Source: JANPBY01 sp963851405 (GTDB lineage Bacteria > Actinomycetota > Actinomycetes > DATJPE01). Taken from it: a stretch of 64,000 nt of DNA. Both the position numbers and the translations under genes were made by a program. The DNA is taken from the NCBI GenBank assembly GCA_963851405.1, contig CAWKPB010000006.1:186001-250000 (forward strand), written 5' to 3'. Below are positions 1 through 13,953 of this stretch, piece after piece (position 1 is the stretch's first letter; each line of letters starts with the position of its first letter). The notes under the pieces were generated by a model. The model saw only the letters and a list, made by a program, of their open reading frames with translations. It did no database searches and was not told the origin of the DNA.

Positions 1-2
1 TC

Positions 3-146
3 GACATCGACTCTGGACGAGTGATCGTCACCAGCGCCATAGACAACCTCGGCAAGGGTGCCGCCGGACAGGCCATCCAGAATGCCAACCTGATGCTCGG
101 GCTGCCCGAGACTGCAGGGCTGAGCGTCGACGGGGTGGCACCGTGA
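3..146 (+). CDS. argC: N-acetyl-gamma-glutamyl-phosphate reductase, C-terminal end (partial)
   Basis: Only the last 47 residues are in the window; the gene runs in from the left edge. The frame reads DIDSGRVIVTSAIDNLGKGA and then AIQNANLMLGL, which is the conserved C-terminal segment of ArgC, the NADPH-dependent reductase that makes N-acetylglutamate semialdehyde. The stop overlaps the argJ start as GTGA, so the two genes are translationally coupled. Promoter and ARG box, if any, lie outside the window. Confidence 0.9.
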   Translation, partial: DIDSGRVIVTSAIDNLGKGAAGQAIQNANLMLGLPETAGLSVDGVAP

Positions 147-1357
147 AGGCCGGAGTGACCTCCCCGAAGGGATTTCGGGCTGCTGGCGTGGCGGCCGGGC
201 TCAAGTCCACCAACGCTTTGGATGTGGCGATCGTTGTCAACGACGGGCCGGCCCAGGCCGCAGCCGGAGTATTCACGAGCAATCGTTTCCAGGCGGCACC
301 CGTGGTGTGGTCGCGCCAAGTCCTTACCTGTGGAGAGCTCAGGGCGGTGGTTCTGAACTCCGGCGGCGCCAACGCGTGTACCGGCCACGCGGGGTTTCGG
401 GACACCCATCAGACGGCTGAGCACGTGGCAGGACTGCTCGAGTGTGGTGCGGGGGAGGTGGCCATCTGCTCGACGGGCCTCATCGGTGTGGCGCTCCCAA
501 TGGACCGGTTGTTGCCAGGGGTTAGCCGGGCCCACTCGCAGTTGTCGGACGGCGGAGGACTCGCCGCAGCGACCGCCATCATGACCACCGACACCGTTCC
601 CAAACAGTCGTCGGTGACCGGCTCCTCCGGCAATGGGGTTGTTGACGGACGTCATGGAGACACCGCACCTTCCCAGTCCAACGGTTTCACGGTCGGAGGG
701 ATGGCGAAGGGCGCCGGGATGCTGGCGCCCGGATTGGCCACCATGCTCGTGGTGCTGACGACAGACGCACTCGCGAGCTCATCGGTCTTGGACGAGGCAC
801 TCCGGAAGGCCGTACGAACGACGTTCGACCGCATTGACTCCGACGGGTGCATGTCCACCAACGACACGGTCTTGCTGTTGGCCTCCGGCGCGTCCGGCGT
901 CGAGCCGCAGGCGGGGGATCTGGCCGCAGCCGTACACGAGGTGTGCGCCGACCTGGCCGCCCAGCTCGTCGCGGACGCCGAGGGGGCGAGCAAGGACATC
1001 GCGATCGAGATCTATGGGGCCGCCACTGAGGACGAGGCAGTGCTGGCGGCCAGGGCGGTCGCGCGCAGCAATCTGCTGAAGTGTGCGCTTCACGGCGAGG
1101 ACCCGAACTGGGGCCGGGTGCTGTCCGCCATCGGGACCACTGCGGTCGAGTTCGAGCCAGACCAGGTTTCGGTCACCATCAACGAGGTCAAAGTCTGCGT
1201 GGGGGGAGTGTCGGGCGAGCCGCGCGAGTTGGTCGACATGAGTGGCCGGGTGGTCACCGTCGAGGTGGATCTAGGTGTCGGAGACCAGGCAGCGACCATC
1301 TGGACCAATGATCTGACGGCCGACTATGTACACGAGAACTCGGCGTACTCGACATGA
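143..1357 (+). CDS. argJ: Bifunctional glutamate N-acetyltransferase / amino-acid acetyltransferase ArgJ
   Basis: ArgJ recycles the acetyl group from N-acetylornithine to glutamate (and in bifunctional forms uses acetyl-CoA), closing the cyclic arginine pathway in the cytoplasm. The 404-residue product has the self-cleavage motif KGAGMLAPGLATML, with the predicted nucleophile Thr200 after Ala199; cleavage would give the alpha and beta chains of the family. GANACTG near residue 75 and DPNWGRV in the C-terminal half are also conserved. Residues about 155-182 form a Ser/Gly-rich insertion before the motif that I recall as shorter in relatives. GTG start overlaps the argC stop; the end overlaps argB as ATGA. 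Confidence 0.95.
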   Translation: MKAGVTSPKGFRAAGVAAGLKSTNALDVAIVVNDGPAQAAAGVFTSNRFQAAPVVWSRQVLTCGELRAVVLNSGGANACTGHAGFRDTHQTAEHVAGLLECGAGEVAICSTGLIGVALPMDRLLPGVSRAHSQLSDGGGLAAATAIMTTDTVPKQSSVTGSSGNGVVDGRHGDTAPSQSNGFTVGGMAKGAGMLAPGLATMLVVLTTDALASSSVLDEALRKAVRTTFDRIDSDGCMSTNDTVLLLASGASGVEPQAGDLAAAVHEVCADLAAQLVADAEGASKDIAIEIYGAATEDEAVLAARAVARSNLLKCALHGEDPNWGRVLSAIGTTAVEFEPDQVSVTINEVKVCVGGVSGEPRELVDMSGRVVTVEVDLGVGDQAATIWTNDLTADYVHENSAYST

Positions 1358-2230
1358 GCCGCCACGACGAGGCCCTCGCGAAAGCTGCTGTGCTGGTTGA
1401 GGCGCTGCCGTGGATCGAACGTTTGCGCGGCACGACGATCGTGGTGAAGTACGGCGGGAACGCGATGACCGACGAGGCCCTGAAGCAGGCGTTCGCGGAG
1501 GACGTGGTGTTCCTGCGGCATGTCGGTATCCGGGTGGTGGTGGTCCACGGTGGGGGACCGCAGATCACGACCATGCTCGAGCGGCTCGGCGTCGAAACCG
1601 AGTTCCTCGGGGGCCATCGCGTGACCACGCCGGAAGCGATGGATGTCGTACGCATGGTGCTCGTCGGCCAGGTGCAACGTGAGGTCGTGGGACGCGTGAA
1701 CGAGCACGGACCGCATGCGGTCGGGCTATCCGGAGAGGACGCCCACTTGTTTACGGCCGAACGCCGCGACGTCCTGGTCGATGGCGTCCTCACCGACCTC
1801 GGTCTGGTCGGGGACATCGTCGAAGTGAACCCAGATTTTGTGCTTGGGCTGCTCGATGACGGGTTCATCCCCGTCGTCAGCAGCGTCGCGCGTGGCCGCG
1901 ACGGATCGGTCTACAACGTAAATGCGGACACTGCCGCGGCCGCACTGTCCGTGGCTCTCCAGGCGACCAAGCTGGTGATGGTCACCGACGTCGAAGGCCT
2001 GTACGCGGACTGGCCGGCGAGCGAAGACGTGATCAGTGAGTTGTCGGCGGTGGAGTTGTCGGCGTTGCTTGCCAGGCCTGGCGGCGGGCATGGTCCCGAA
2101 GATGGAGGCCTGCCTGCGAGCAGTCGACGGTGGGGTGGCTCGCGCGCACGTCCTCGACGGTCGCGTACCGCACGCTTTGCTGCTCGAGGTTTTCACCGCG
2201 GCTGGAGTGGGAACCATGGTGCACCCATGA
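1354..2230 (+). pseudogene. argB: N-acetylglutamate kinase, interrupted by one frameshift
   Basis: ArgB phosphorylates N-acetylglutamate. The N-terminal part is intact: KYGGNAM, then VVVHGGGPQI and the RVTTPEAMDVV region, later NVNADTAA. After about position 2070 the family sequence continues in the next frame (LPGLAAGMVPKMEACLRAV, then GRVPHALLLEVFT) up to the stop at 2228-2230. Deleting one T in the cttg at 2068-2071 restores a single frame, so this is a one-base insertion. The restored protein would be about 291 residues, normal for the family. ATG overlaps the argJ stop, and the stop overlaps the argD start. The motifs are undamaged, so the lesion is recent or a sequencing error. Confidence 0.88.
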
Positions 2231-3521
2231 GCCCGCAGTCCTCCGCCTCTGTGGTGTCGGTCCCGCACTCTCGGGCCGGGATGGAGTACGCGGCCCTGGC
2301 TGCGCGCTGGGGCGAGGTCATGATGCCGACGTACGGTGTTCCGCCGGTGGCCCTCACCAGAGGCGGGGTGCCCGCGTCTGGGATGTCGACGGCCGGGAGT
2401 ACCTCGACCTCGTGGGCGGCATTGCCGCTTCTTCTCTAGGTCACGCGCACCCCGCGGTGGATCGAGGCGGTGAGCGGCAGGTGGAGACCCTCGGGCACAC
2501 CAGCAACCTGGCCATCCACGAGCCGGGTGTACGGCTGGCGCAGCGATTGGTCGCCTTGGTGCGGGGGGACCTGCCCGGGTTGAGGCTCGGGTCTTCTTCT
2601 GCCAGGACGGGGCCACCGCCAACGAGGCGGCGCTGAAGTTGGCGCGGCTTTCATGGACGGCGTCTCGACCCTCGGGCGGTCGACAGCGCGTGGTCTCCAC
2701 TCACGGCGGCTTTCATGGCCGCACCCTGGGCGCACTTTCCGTCACCGGCATCCCGGCCAAGCGAGAGCCCTTCGCCCCGCTACCGGGCCCAGTGACGTTC
2801 GTGTCGTACGGGGATGCCGACGCCCTGACCGCCGCAGTGCGACGCGACCGTTGCTGCCGTGATCCTTGAGCCCGTCCAGGGAGAGAGCGGCGTAGTGGTG
2901 CCCCCCGCGGGATACCTCGCGGCCGCCCGCGCGGCGTGTGACCGCGTCGGCGCCCTGCTCATCGTGGATGAGGTCCAGAGCGGGATCGGACGCACAGGGG
3001 AATGGTTCGCGTCCACGTCCCAGGGCGTACAGCCCGATGTCATCACGCTGGCCAAGGGTCTGGGCGGTGGGTTGCCGATCGGCGCGTGCCTCGGGCTCGG
3101 GCCTGCTGGGTCGCTGTTCGCTCCGGGCGACCACGGGTCGACGTTCGGCGGGAACCCTGTGTCGTGTGCCGCCGCACTCGCCGTCATCGACACGATCGAG
3201 GTCGACGGCTTGCTCGATCACGTGCGGGCCGTTGGTGATACGTGGGCTGACGGTCTCGACGCCATCAACCACGCCCTGCTTGCCGGCCAACGAGGGGTCG
3301 GACTGTGGCGGGCCCTCGTGCTCACCCGGCCGCTGGCCGCTGTGGTCGAAGTCGCCGCCCGGGAGGCCGGATTCCTCGTCAACGCCGTCCGCCCGGACAT
3401 CATCCGGTTGGCCCCGCCTTTGGTGCTCAGCGCCGACGAGGCCGCGGGCTTCGCCGCTGCCCTGCCCCAGATCCTCGACACGGTGACCGGCAGCAATGGT
3501 TCGGGAGCTGACCGAGGGTGA
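2227..3521 (+). pseudogene. argD: Acetylornithine aminotransferase, interrupted by at least three frameshifts
   Basis: ArgD is the PLP aminotransferase making N-acetylornithine. The coding sequence is spread over all three frames. 2227 to about 2368 carries ALAARWGEVMMPTYGVPPVAL. About 2369-2575 carries ARVWDVDGREYLDLVGGIA and LGHTSNLAIHEP. About 2578-2845 carries VFFCQDGATANEAALKLAR and GGFHGRTLGALS. 2846 to the end carries VILEPVQGESGVVVP, DEVQSGIGRTGEWF and TLAKGLGGGLPIGA, including the PLP lysine. Breaks fall near a GGCGGGG run (about 2367), a run of six Gs (about 2567) and about 2845. A compensating indel pair around 2461-2480 is possible. The lesions do not damage motifs, so error or very recent decay is likely. 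The last frame alone lacks the N-terminal half. Confidence 0.88.
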
Positions 3522-4051
3522 CCGTGCTCCCCACGAAAGCCGCACGTCAGCAGCGCATCGTCGACACCCTCGACCGGGTGCCCGTCCGGTCTCAGGCCGA
3601 TCTCGCCGCGTTCCTGGCCGAGGACGGGTTCACGGTGACCCAGGCCACCTTGTCTCGTGACCTCGACGAGCTCGGCGCCGTACGCGTGCGCAGCAGCGAG
3701 GGTTCCTTGGTGTACGCCGTCCCCGGTGAAGGCGGCGACCCGACGGCCCACCCGGCGGCTGCGGAGACCAGCGCCGTCGAGCGCCTGCGGCGTCGCTGCG
3801 AAGACGTACTCGTCAGCGTGGACAGCAGCGCCAACATGGTCGTGCTGCGCACCCCACCGGGCGCTGCGCAGTTCCTGGCCTCAGCCATCGACCACACCGT
3901 TCTTCCGGACGTCATCGGCACTGTGGCCGGCGACGACACCATCTTCATGGTGACCCGTGAACCAACGGGCGGCGCCGCAGTCGCCCGACAGATGTTGGAC
4001 CTGGTCGGAGGACCTTCCTCCGGCCGTACGCCCCAAGGAGAAATGCCGTGA
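3518..4051 (+). CDS. argR: Arginine repressor ArgR
   Basis: Hexameric arginine-responsive repressor of the arg operon. The 177-residue product has the N-terminal winged helix-turn-helix (QADLAAFLAEDGFTVTQATL then SRDLDELGAVRVR, residues about 27-57) and a C-terminal oligomerisation and arginine-binding domain with GAAQFLASAID and GTVAGDDTIF. The GTG start overlaps the argD stop as GTGA. In many actinobacteria argF sits between argD and argR; here nothing does. It probably binds ARG boxes upstream of argC, outside the window. Confidence 0.93.
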   Translation: MTVLPTKAARQQRIVDTLDRVPVRSQADLAAFLAEDGFTVTQATLSRDLDELGAVRVRSSEGSLVYAVPGEGGDPTAHPAAAETSAVERLRRRCEDVLVSVDSSANMVVLRTPPGAAQFLASAIDHTVLPDVIGTVAGDDTIFMVTREPTGGAAVARQMLDLVGGPSSGRTPQGEMP

Positions 4052-5256
4052 AGCAGCGCGTCGTCCTTGCCTACTCAGGCGGACTCGACACTTCGGTCGG
4101 GATTGGTTGGATCGCCGAGGCCACGGACGCGGAGGTGATCGCGGTCGCGGCCGATGTGGGCCAAGGGGGGGAAGACCTCGACGTCATCCGCGAGCGGGCC
4201 CTGGCCTGTGGAGCCGTGGAAGCAGAGGTGGCCGACGCCCGTGATGAGTTCGCTGATGAGTACTGCTTGCCGGCCCTGAAAGCCAATGCGTTGTACATGG
4301 ACCGCTACCCGCTGGTCTCGGCCCTGTCGCGCCCGGTGATCGTCAAGCATCTGGTGGCGGCGGCACGCAAGCACGGCGCTCAGGTGGTGGCCCATGGCTG
4401 CACGGGCAAGGGAAACGACCAGGTGCGCTTCGAGGTTGGCATCGGCGCCTTGGCCCCCGATCTGCTGTGCTTGGCTCCTGTCCGGGACTTGGCGCTGACG
4501 CGCGACAAGGCCATCGAGTATGCCGAGAAGCATGACCTGCCCATTGAGACCACCAAGAAGAACCCGTTCTCGATCGATCAGAACGTGTGGGGCCGCGCGG
4601 TCGAGACCGGTTTCCTCGAAGACATCTGGAATGCACCCACTGAGGATGTCTACTCCTACACCGCCGACCCCTCGGTGCTCAGGGATCCAGACGAGGTCGT
4701 CGTGACGTTCGAACGCGGCGCACCGGTGGCGATCGACGGACGCAAGGTCACGATGCTGGAGGCGATCGTCGAGCTCAACGCCCGAGCAGGAGCGCAGGGC
4801 GTCGGGAGGATCGACCTCGTCGAAGACCGGTTGGTCGGCATCAAGAGCCGTGAGGTGTACGAGGCGCCAGGCGCCATGGCCCTGATCGCCGCCCACGCGG
4901 AGCTGGAGAACGTCACCGTCGAGCGAGACCTCGCGCGGTTCAAGCGGCAGGTCGAACAGCGGTGGGGCGAGCTGGTCTACGACGGGCTGTGGTTCAGCCC
5001 CCTCAAGCGGGCGCTGGATCATTTCGTGGATGAGGTCAACGAGAACGTCTCCGGCGACGTGCGCATGGTGTTGCACGGCGGGCGAGCAGTCGTCTCGGGT
5101 CGACGCAGCGAGTCCTCCCTGTACGACTTCAACCTGGCCACCTACGACGAGGGGGACAGCTTCGACCAGTCCTTGGCCAAGGGTTTCGTCGATCTGTGGG
5201 GCCTGCCGTCCAAGATGGCCGCCAAGCGCGACCTCGACCAGGCGCCCCGTGCCTGA
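4048..5256 (+). CDS. argG: Argininosuccinate synthase
   Basis: Joins citrulline and aspartate with ATP. The 402-residue protein begins with the ATP-binding N-type PPi loop AYSGGLDTSV and contains AHGCTGKGNDQVRFE and NPFSIDQNVWGRAVE, all diagnostic of ArgG. The GTG start overlaps the argR stop as GTGA, so it is coupled to the operon. Its end overlaps the argH start by 8 bases. Length is normal and no lesion is seen, in contrast to argB and argD upstream. Confidence 0.96.
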   Translation: MKQRVVLAYSGGLDTSVGIGWIAEATDAEVIAVAADVGQGGEDLDVIRERALACGAVEAEVADARDEFADEYCLPALKANALYMDRYPLVSALSRPVIVKHLVAAARKHGAQVVAHGCTGKGNDQVRFEVGIGALAPDLLCLAPVRDLALTRDKAIEYAEKHDLPIETTKKNPFSIDQNVWGRAVETGFLEDIWNAPTEDVYSYTADPSVLRDPDEVVVTFERGAPVAIDGRKVTMLEAIVELNARAGAQGVGRIDLVEDRLVGIKSREVYEAPGAMALIAAHAELENVTVERDLARFKRQVEQRWGELVYDGLWFSPLKRALDHFVDEVNENVSGDVRMVLHGGRAVVSGRRSESSLYDFNLATYDEGDSFDQSLAKGFVDLWGLPSKMAAKRDLDQAPRA

Positions 5257-6709
5257 ATCCAAGCCGGCAGACTCTGGCGCACCGGTCGCCGCGGCTGGGA
5301 CGCCCGGCACGGCGGGGGAGCAGGGGACGACCCGGCTGTGGGGCGGGAGATTTGCGAGCGGTCCCGCGAACGCGCTGTCGGCGCTGTCAGTATCGGTTCA
5401 CTTCGACTGGGTGTTGGCGCCCTATGACCTGGCCAGCTCGCGCGCGCATGCTCGAGTCCTGCATCGCTCTGGCCTTCTCGATGACGATGAGCTGACCGCG
5501 ATGCTCGGCGGCCTCGATGCCCTCGAGAGCGCCGTTGAGGAAGGCAGCTTCACACCGACCGTGGACGACGAGGACGTCCACACGGCGCTGGAGCGGGGCC
5601 TGGTCGAGCGACTCGGCTCCTTGGGGGGCAAGCTACGTGCGGGGCGCAGCCGTAACGACCAGGTCGCCACGGATCTTCGGCTCTACCTGCGCGATCACGG
5701 GCAACTCCTGTCAGCAGCCGTACGGGATCTGCAGCTGGCGCTGCTGGATCAGGCCGAGCTTCTGGTCGACGCCGTGGCGCCTGGGTTCACGCATCTGCAG
5801 CACGCGCAGCCGGTCTCCTTCGGGCATGAGCTGGCCAAGCATGTGCACGCGTTGGGCCGCGACATCGACCGCCTTCGGGACTGGGACCGTCGGATGGCCT
5901 TCTCCCCGTTGGGCGCGGGCGCCCTCGCCGGGTCGTCGTTGCCGCTCGATCCCGAGGCGACCGCTCACGAACTCGGGTTCACCGGTGCCATCGCCAACTC
6001 GATCGACGCGGTGAGCGATCGTGACTTCGTGGCCGAGTTCCTGTTCTGCGCCTCGCTGACGGCGGTCCATCTGTCTCGGCTGGGCGAGGAGATCTGCTTG
6101 TGGACCTCGCGAGAGTTCGGTTGGGCTTTGCTTGACGATGCCTGGTCCACAGGTAGTTCGATCATGCCCCAGAAGAAGAATCCTGATATTGCCGAACTGG
6201 CCCGCGGCAAGGCGGGGCGAGTCATCGGGCACCTGACCGGTCTGCTGGTCGCCTTGAAGGGGTTGCCCTTTGCGTACAACAGGGATCTTCAGGAGGACAA
6301 GGAAGGTGCGTTCGACACGATCGCGACCTTGCTGGTCGTCCTCCCGGCGCTCACCGGATGCGTGGCCACTCTTCGTTTCCAGCCCTCGGTCATGGCTGCT
6401 GCCGCAGCCACCGGGTATGCCCTTGCGACCGACGCGGCTGAATGGTTGGTTCGTCAGGGTGTTCCGTTTGCGGTAGCCCACGAGGTCGCCGGCGCCTTTG
6501 TCCAAGCAGCGGAGGCCAAGGGCGTCGAACTCGACGAGCTGTCCGACGAGGAACTGGCTCAGGTCTCACCGCACCTGACCCCGGACGTGCGCTCCGTGCT
6601 GACCGTGCAGGGATCGCTCGACGCGCGATCGACGTTCGGCGGCACGGCCCCCGTACGCGTCCGCGAGCAACTCGCCACGTTGCGTCGGCAGGTCCAGAAC
6701 GCCGGCTAG
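5249..6709 (+). CDS. argH: Argininosuccinate lyase
   Basis: Cleaves argininosuccinate to arginine and fumarate. I place the start at the GTG overlapping the argG stop region, giving 486 residues with a 26-residue Ala/Gly-rich N-terminal extension before LWGGRFASGPA. Fumarase/aspartase-superfamily signatures are GRSRNDQVATDLRLYL, THLQHAQPVSFGH and the catalytic-loop motif GSSIMPQKKNPD (residues about 304-315). It is the last gene of the arg operon. No clear terminator is visible in the 119 bases before tyrS. Confidence 0.95.
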   Translation: MPESKPADSGAPVAAAGTPGTAGEQGTTRLWGGRFASGPANALSALSVSVHFDWVLAPYDLASSRAHARVLHRSGLLDDDELTAMLGGLDALESAVEEGSFTPTVDDEDVHTALERGLVERLGSLGGKLRAGRSRNDQVATDLRLYLRDHGQLLSAAVRDLQLALLDQAELLVDAVAPGFTHLQHAQPVSFGHELAKHVHALGRDIDRLRDWDRRMAFSPLGAGALAGSSLPLDPEATAHELGFTGAIANSIDAVSDRDFVAEFLFCASLTAVHLSRLGEEICLWTSREFGWALLDDAWSTGSSIMPQKKNPDIAELARGKAGRVIGHLTGLLVALKGLPFAYNRDLQEDKEGAFDTIATLLVVLPALTGCVATLRFQPSVMAAAAATGYALATDAAEWLVRQGVPFAVAHEVAGAFVQAAEAKGVELDELSDEELAQVSPHLTPDVRSVLTVQGSLDARSTFGGTAPVRVREQLATLRRQVQNAG

Positions 6710-6828
6710 CTGCCGCAGCGGGACCGAGCGCGAGGTTTCGGCTCAGACCCCGGCGACGCTTGGGTGCGACATGGGGTGCTGGCGGGTCGCGGGAACGGGA
6801 TGGTCTGACGTAGGGGAGGATCACGGTC

Positions 6829-8130
6829 GTGAACCCCACGTCGGCGCAACCGCCACCCGCTCACGACCTCATCGACGAGTTGAAGTGGCGCGGGCTCATC
6901 GCTGTGTCCACCGACGAGGACGCGCTGCGGACGGCGTTCGCCTCGGGCCCGGTCACGTTCTATGTGGGGTTCGACCCGAGCGCGCCAAGCCTGCATCACG
7001 GACACTTGGTCCAGGTCATCACCGCCCGACGGCTGCAGCGGGCAGGTCACCGTCCCCTGGCGCTCGTCGGTGGATCGACCGGCTTGATCGGAGACCCGAA
7101 GCCGAACTCCGAACGAGTCCTGAACCCTCCCGAGGTGGTCGCGGCGTGGGTCGACCGGATCCGGGCGCAGATCGAGCCGTTTCTCAGCTTCGAAGGCGAG
7201 CAGGCGGCCATCATGGTCAACAACCTGGACTGGACGGCTCCGCTGTCTGCGATCGAGTTCTTGCGCGATATCGGCAAGCACTTTCGCGTGAACAAGATGG
7301 TGGCCAAGGATGCTGTGGCCGCACGGTTGAACTCGGAGCAGGGGATCTCCTACACGGAGTTCAGCTATCAGATTCTGCAGGGACTGGACTTCCTCGAGCT
7401 CAACCGCAGATTCGGCTGCACGCTGCAGTTCGGCGGGAGTGACCAGTGGGGCAACCTCACGGCGGGACTCGACCTGATTCACCGCACCGAGGGCTCGGAC
7501 GTCCACGCGTTTGCGACGCCGTTGCTGACGCGCGCCGACGGCACCAAGTTCGGCAAGACTGAGGGCGGTGCACTGTGGCTCGATCCCACGATGACCTCCC
7601 CGTACGCCTTCTACCAGTTCTGGCTCAACACCGACGACCGCGATGTCGTCAACTACCTCAAGGTGCTGTCGGCCCGTTCGAGGGCGGAGATCGAGGCGTT
7701 GGCTGAGGCTGCGGCGGACCGGCCGGCCGGCCGGGAGGCCCAACGCGCTTTGGCCGAGGAACTCACCAGCTTGGTCCACGGTGCGGCCGCCTGCTCCCAG
7801 ACGGTCGCCGCCGCCAAGGCCCTCTTCGGTCAGGGCGAACTGGGTGATCTGGACGCGGCCGTGCTGGACGCCGCTTTGCGCGAGGCACCGCACGTGGAGG
7901 TGGCAGACGCGGACTCCGTGGCAGTGGTGGAGCTGTTCGCGGACAGTGGGCTGGTGCCGTCGCGTTCGGCCGCTCGCCGGGCCGTCGAGGAGGGCGGCGC
8001 CTACCTGAACAACCAACGGGTCGAAGGCGTCGATGCCGTCGTCTCTGAATCCGACTGGCTGCACGGCCGCTACCTCGTCCTGCGGCGGGGCAAACGCACC
8101 ATGGGCGGAGCGATCCGGCCCGGAGGCTGA
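6829..8130 (+). CDS. tyrS: Tyrosyl-tRNA synthetase
   Basis: Class I aminoacyl-tRNA synthetase charging tRNA-Tyr. The 433-residue protein has the HIGH-type motif HHGH at residues 56-59 within YVGFDPSAPSLHHGHL, the KMSKS-type motif KFGKT at about 240-244, GGSDQWGNLTAG for tyrosine binding, and a C-terminal S4 domain (SRSAARRAVEEGGAYLNNQR). The GTG start follows the purine-rich AGGGGAGG at about 6811-6818. It lies immediately upstream of the rrn operon, with no T-box-like leader evident in the short gap. Confidence 0.96.
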   Translation: MNPTSAQPPPAHDLIDELKWRGLIAVSTDEDALRTAFASGPVTFYVGFDPSAPSLHHGHLVQVITARRLQRAGHRPLALVGGSTGLIGDPKPNSERVLNPPEVVAAWVDRIRAQIEPFLSFEGEQAAIMVNNLDWTAPLSAIEFLRDIGKHFRVNKMVAKDAVAARLNSEQGISYTEFSYQILQGLDFLELNRRFGCTLQFGGSDQWGNLTAGLDLIHRTEGSDVHAFATPLLTRADGTKFGKTEGGALWLDPTMTSPYAFYQFWLNTDDRDVVNYLKVLSARSRAEIEALAEAAADRPAGREAQRALAEELTSLVHGAAACSQTVAAAKALFGQGELGDLDAAVLDAALREAPHVEVADADSVAVVELFADSGLVPSRSAARRAVEEGGAYLNNQRVEGVDAVVSESDWLHGRYLVLRRGKRTMGGAIRPGG

Positions 8131-8378
8131 CATCACCGTCCGGATGTTCACACCAAGGACTGCTCCATAAGCCTCCTGACCTGCGAAAATACATCGGTGG
8201 GGGACCCGATTTGCTCCAAGGGCCCGCCCTCGCGTACGGTTCACCTCGCTCGTCAGGGAGTCGGAGGCCGTGAGGTAGCCGATCCGAAGAGCCACCCCAA
8301 TGCTGACCGCGTCTTCCGCCGGATTAGTCCGGAGGAGGGCCCTGTCGCGCGGGGTGAGGAGCCCCTCACTCACCGGAT

Positions 8379-8407
8379 TTGACCGGCTGAGGGTGCTCCG
8401 CTAGATT
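8379..8407 (+). promoter_or_regulatory. Candidate rRNA operon promoter
   Basis: TTGACC at 8379-8384 and TAGATT at 8402-8407 are separated by 17 bases. This fits a strong housekeeping sigma promoter of the actinobacterial TTGAC-N17-TANNNT type and lies upstream of the conserved leader. Between tyrS and this point (8131-8378) I see no gene, only GC-rich sequence with a small hairpin (gtgagg/cctcac, about 8354-8369). Further rrn promoters may exist there. Confidence 0.55.
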
Positions 8408-8463
8408 TGAGCAGTTGCCCTGAGAACCGGACCGATTGGTCACGGCCTCAGTGCGCGTCCGCT

Positions 8464-8650
8464 CCTTGAGAACTCAACAGCGTGCCGAAAGTCAATGCCA
8501 AACAACCCCGTCCCCGGGGTCGGCGGCGGAGCAATCGCTTCGTGCGCGCCATCGGGACGGAATTCCTTTTGGTTTGACAGACGAATACGATCAGCTCGTC
8601 TGCTCAAGTCAGCATCACTTTTCCGTGTCTTGTGTCGGTTCGCCGACACA
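8464..8650 (+). promoter_or_regulatory. rRNA leader with antitermination/processing elements
   Basis: The stretch starting CTTGAGAACTCAACAG (about 8465) resembles the conserved actinobacterial pre-rRNA leader element, and a related CTTGAGAACTACACAG recurs in the 16S-23S spacer. Two hairpins follow: CAGACGA/TCGTCTG (about 8578-8602) and a perfect 8-bp TGTGTCGG/CCGACACA stem closed by a TTCG tetraloop at 8631-8650, ten bases before 16S. These are likely processing or antitermination structures, inferred from position and pairing. Confidence 0.5.
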
Positions 8651-8660
8651 CCCAAAGACA

Positions 8661-13647
<4,987 letters not shown>

Positions 13648-13731
13648 TTCCAACTTCATGTTGGGTTTGCTACGCGTCCACTGTGCGGTTCCCGAGATAC
13701 GGTCGGGAATCGGCTGACATCTCCATAGAGT

Positions 13732-13849
13732 TTCGGCGGCCATGGCGAAGGGGAAACGCCCGGTTACATTCCGAACCCGGAAGCTAAGCCCTTCAGCGCC
13801 GATGGTACTGCCCTGGAGACGGGGTGGGAGAGTAGGACGCCGCCGGACA
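13732..13849 (+). rRNA. rrf: 5S ribosomal RNA
   Basis: About 118 bases from TTTCGGCGGCCATGGCGAAG to the complementary CGCCGCCGGACA, with the internal CCGAACCCGGAAGCTAAGCC of loops B and C. The 5' and 3' ends form helix I. It lies about 85 bases after 23S, separated by the 3' arm of the pre-23S processing stem. Confidence 0.95.
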
Positions 13850-13856
13850 TTCTTTC

Positions 13857-13890
13857 GAAGAGGGTCATCCCGTATGGGATGGCCCTCTTC
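13857..13890 (+). terminator. rrn operon terminator
   Basis: A 15-bp stem, GAAGAGGGTCATCCC paired with GGGATGGCCCTCTTC (one G-U), with the 4-base loop GTAT, begins 7 bases after 5S. There is no long U tract, as is common in GC-rich actinobacteria, but stem length and position support a terminator. Confidence 0.85.
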
Positions 13891-13953
13891 GCATGTTCGC
13901 ACGACGGCAGAGCACGACGACAGGCATGCTGTTCGCACAGGGAGAGGCACCGT

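Noticed and set aside
1726..2700. 324-codon minus-strand frame in the broken argB/argD region
   Set aside because: It is tempting because the sense genes are frameshifted, but sense-strand motifs are clear and the antisense product has no recognisable features.
6706..8373. 555-codon open frame on the minus strand opposite tyrS
   Set aside because: It mirrors tyrS codons in GC-rich DNA, shows no motifs, and runs into the non-coding rRNA leader side.
8574..8579. TTGACA as an rrn promoter -35 element
   Set aside because: It lies downstream of the conserved leader element and has no TANNNT at 16-19 bases; it falls beside a processing hairpin.
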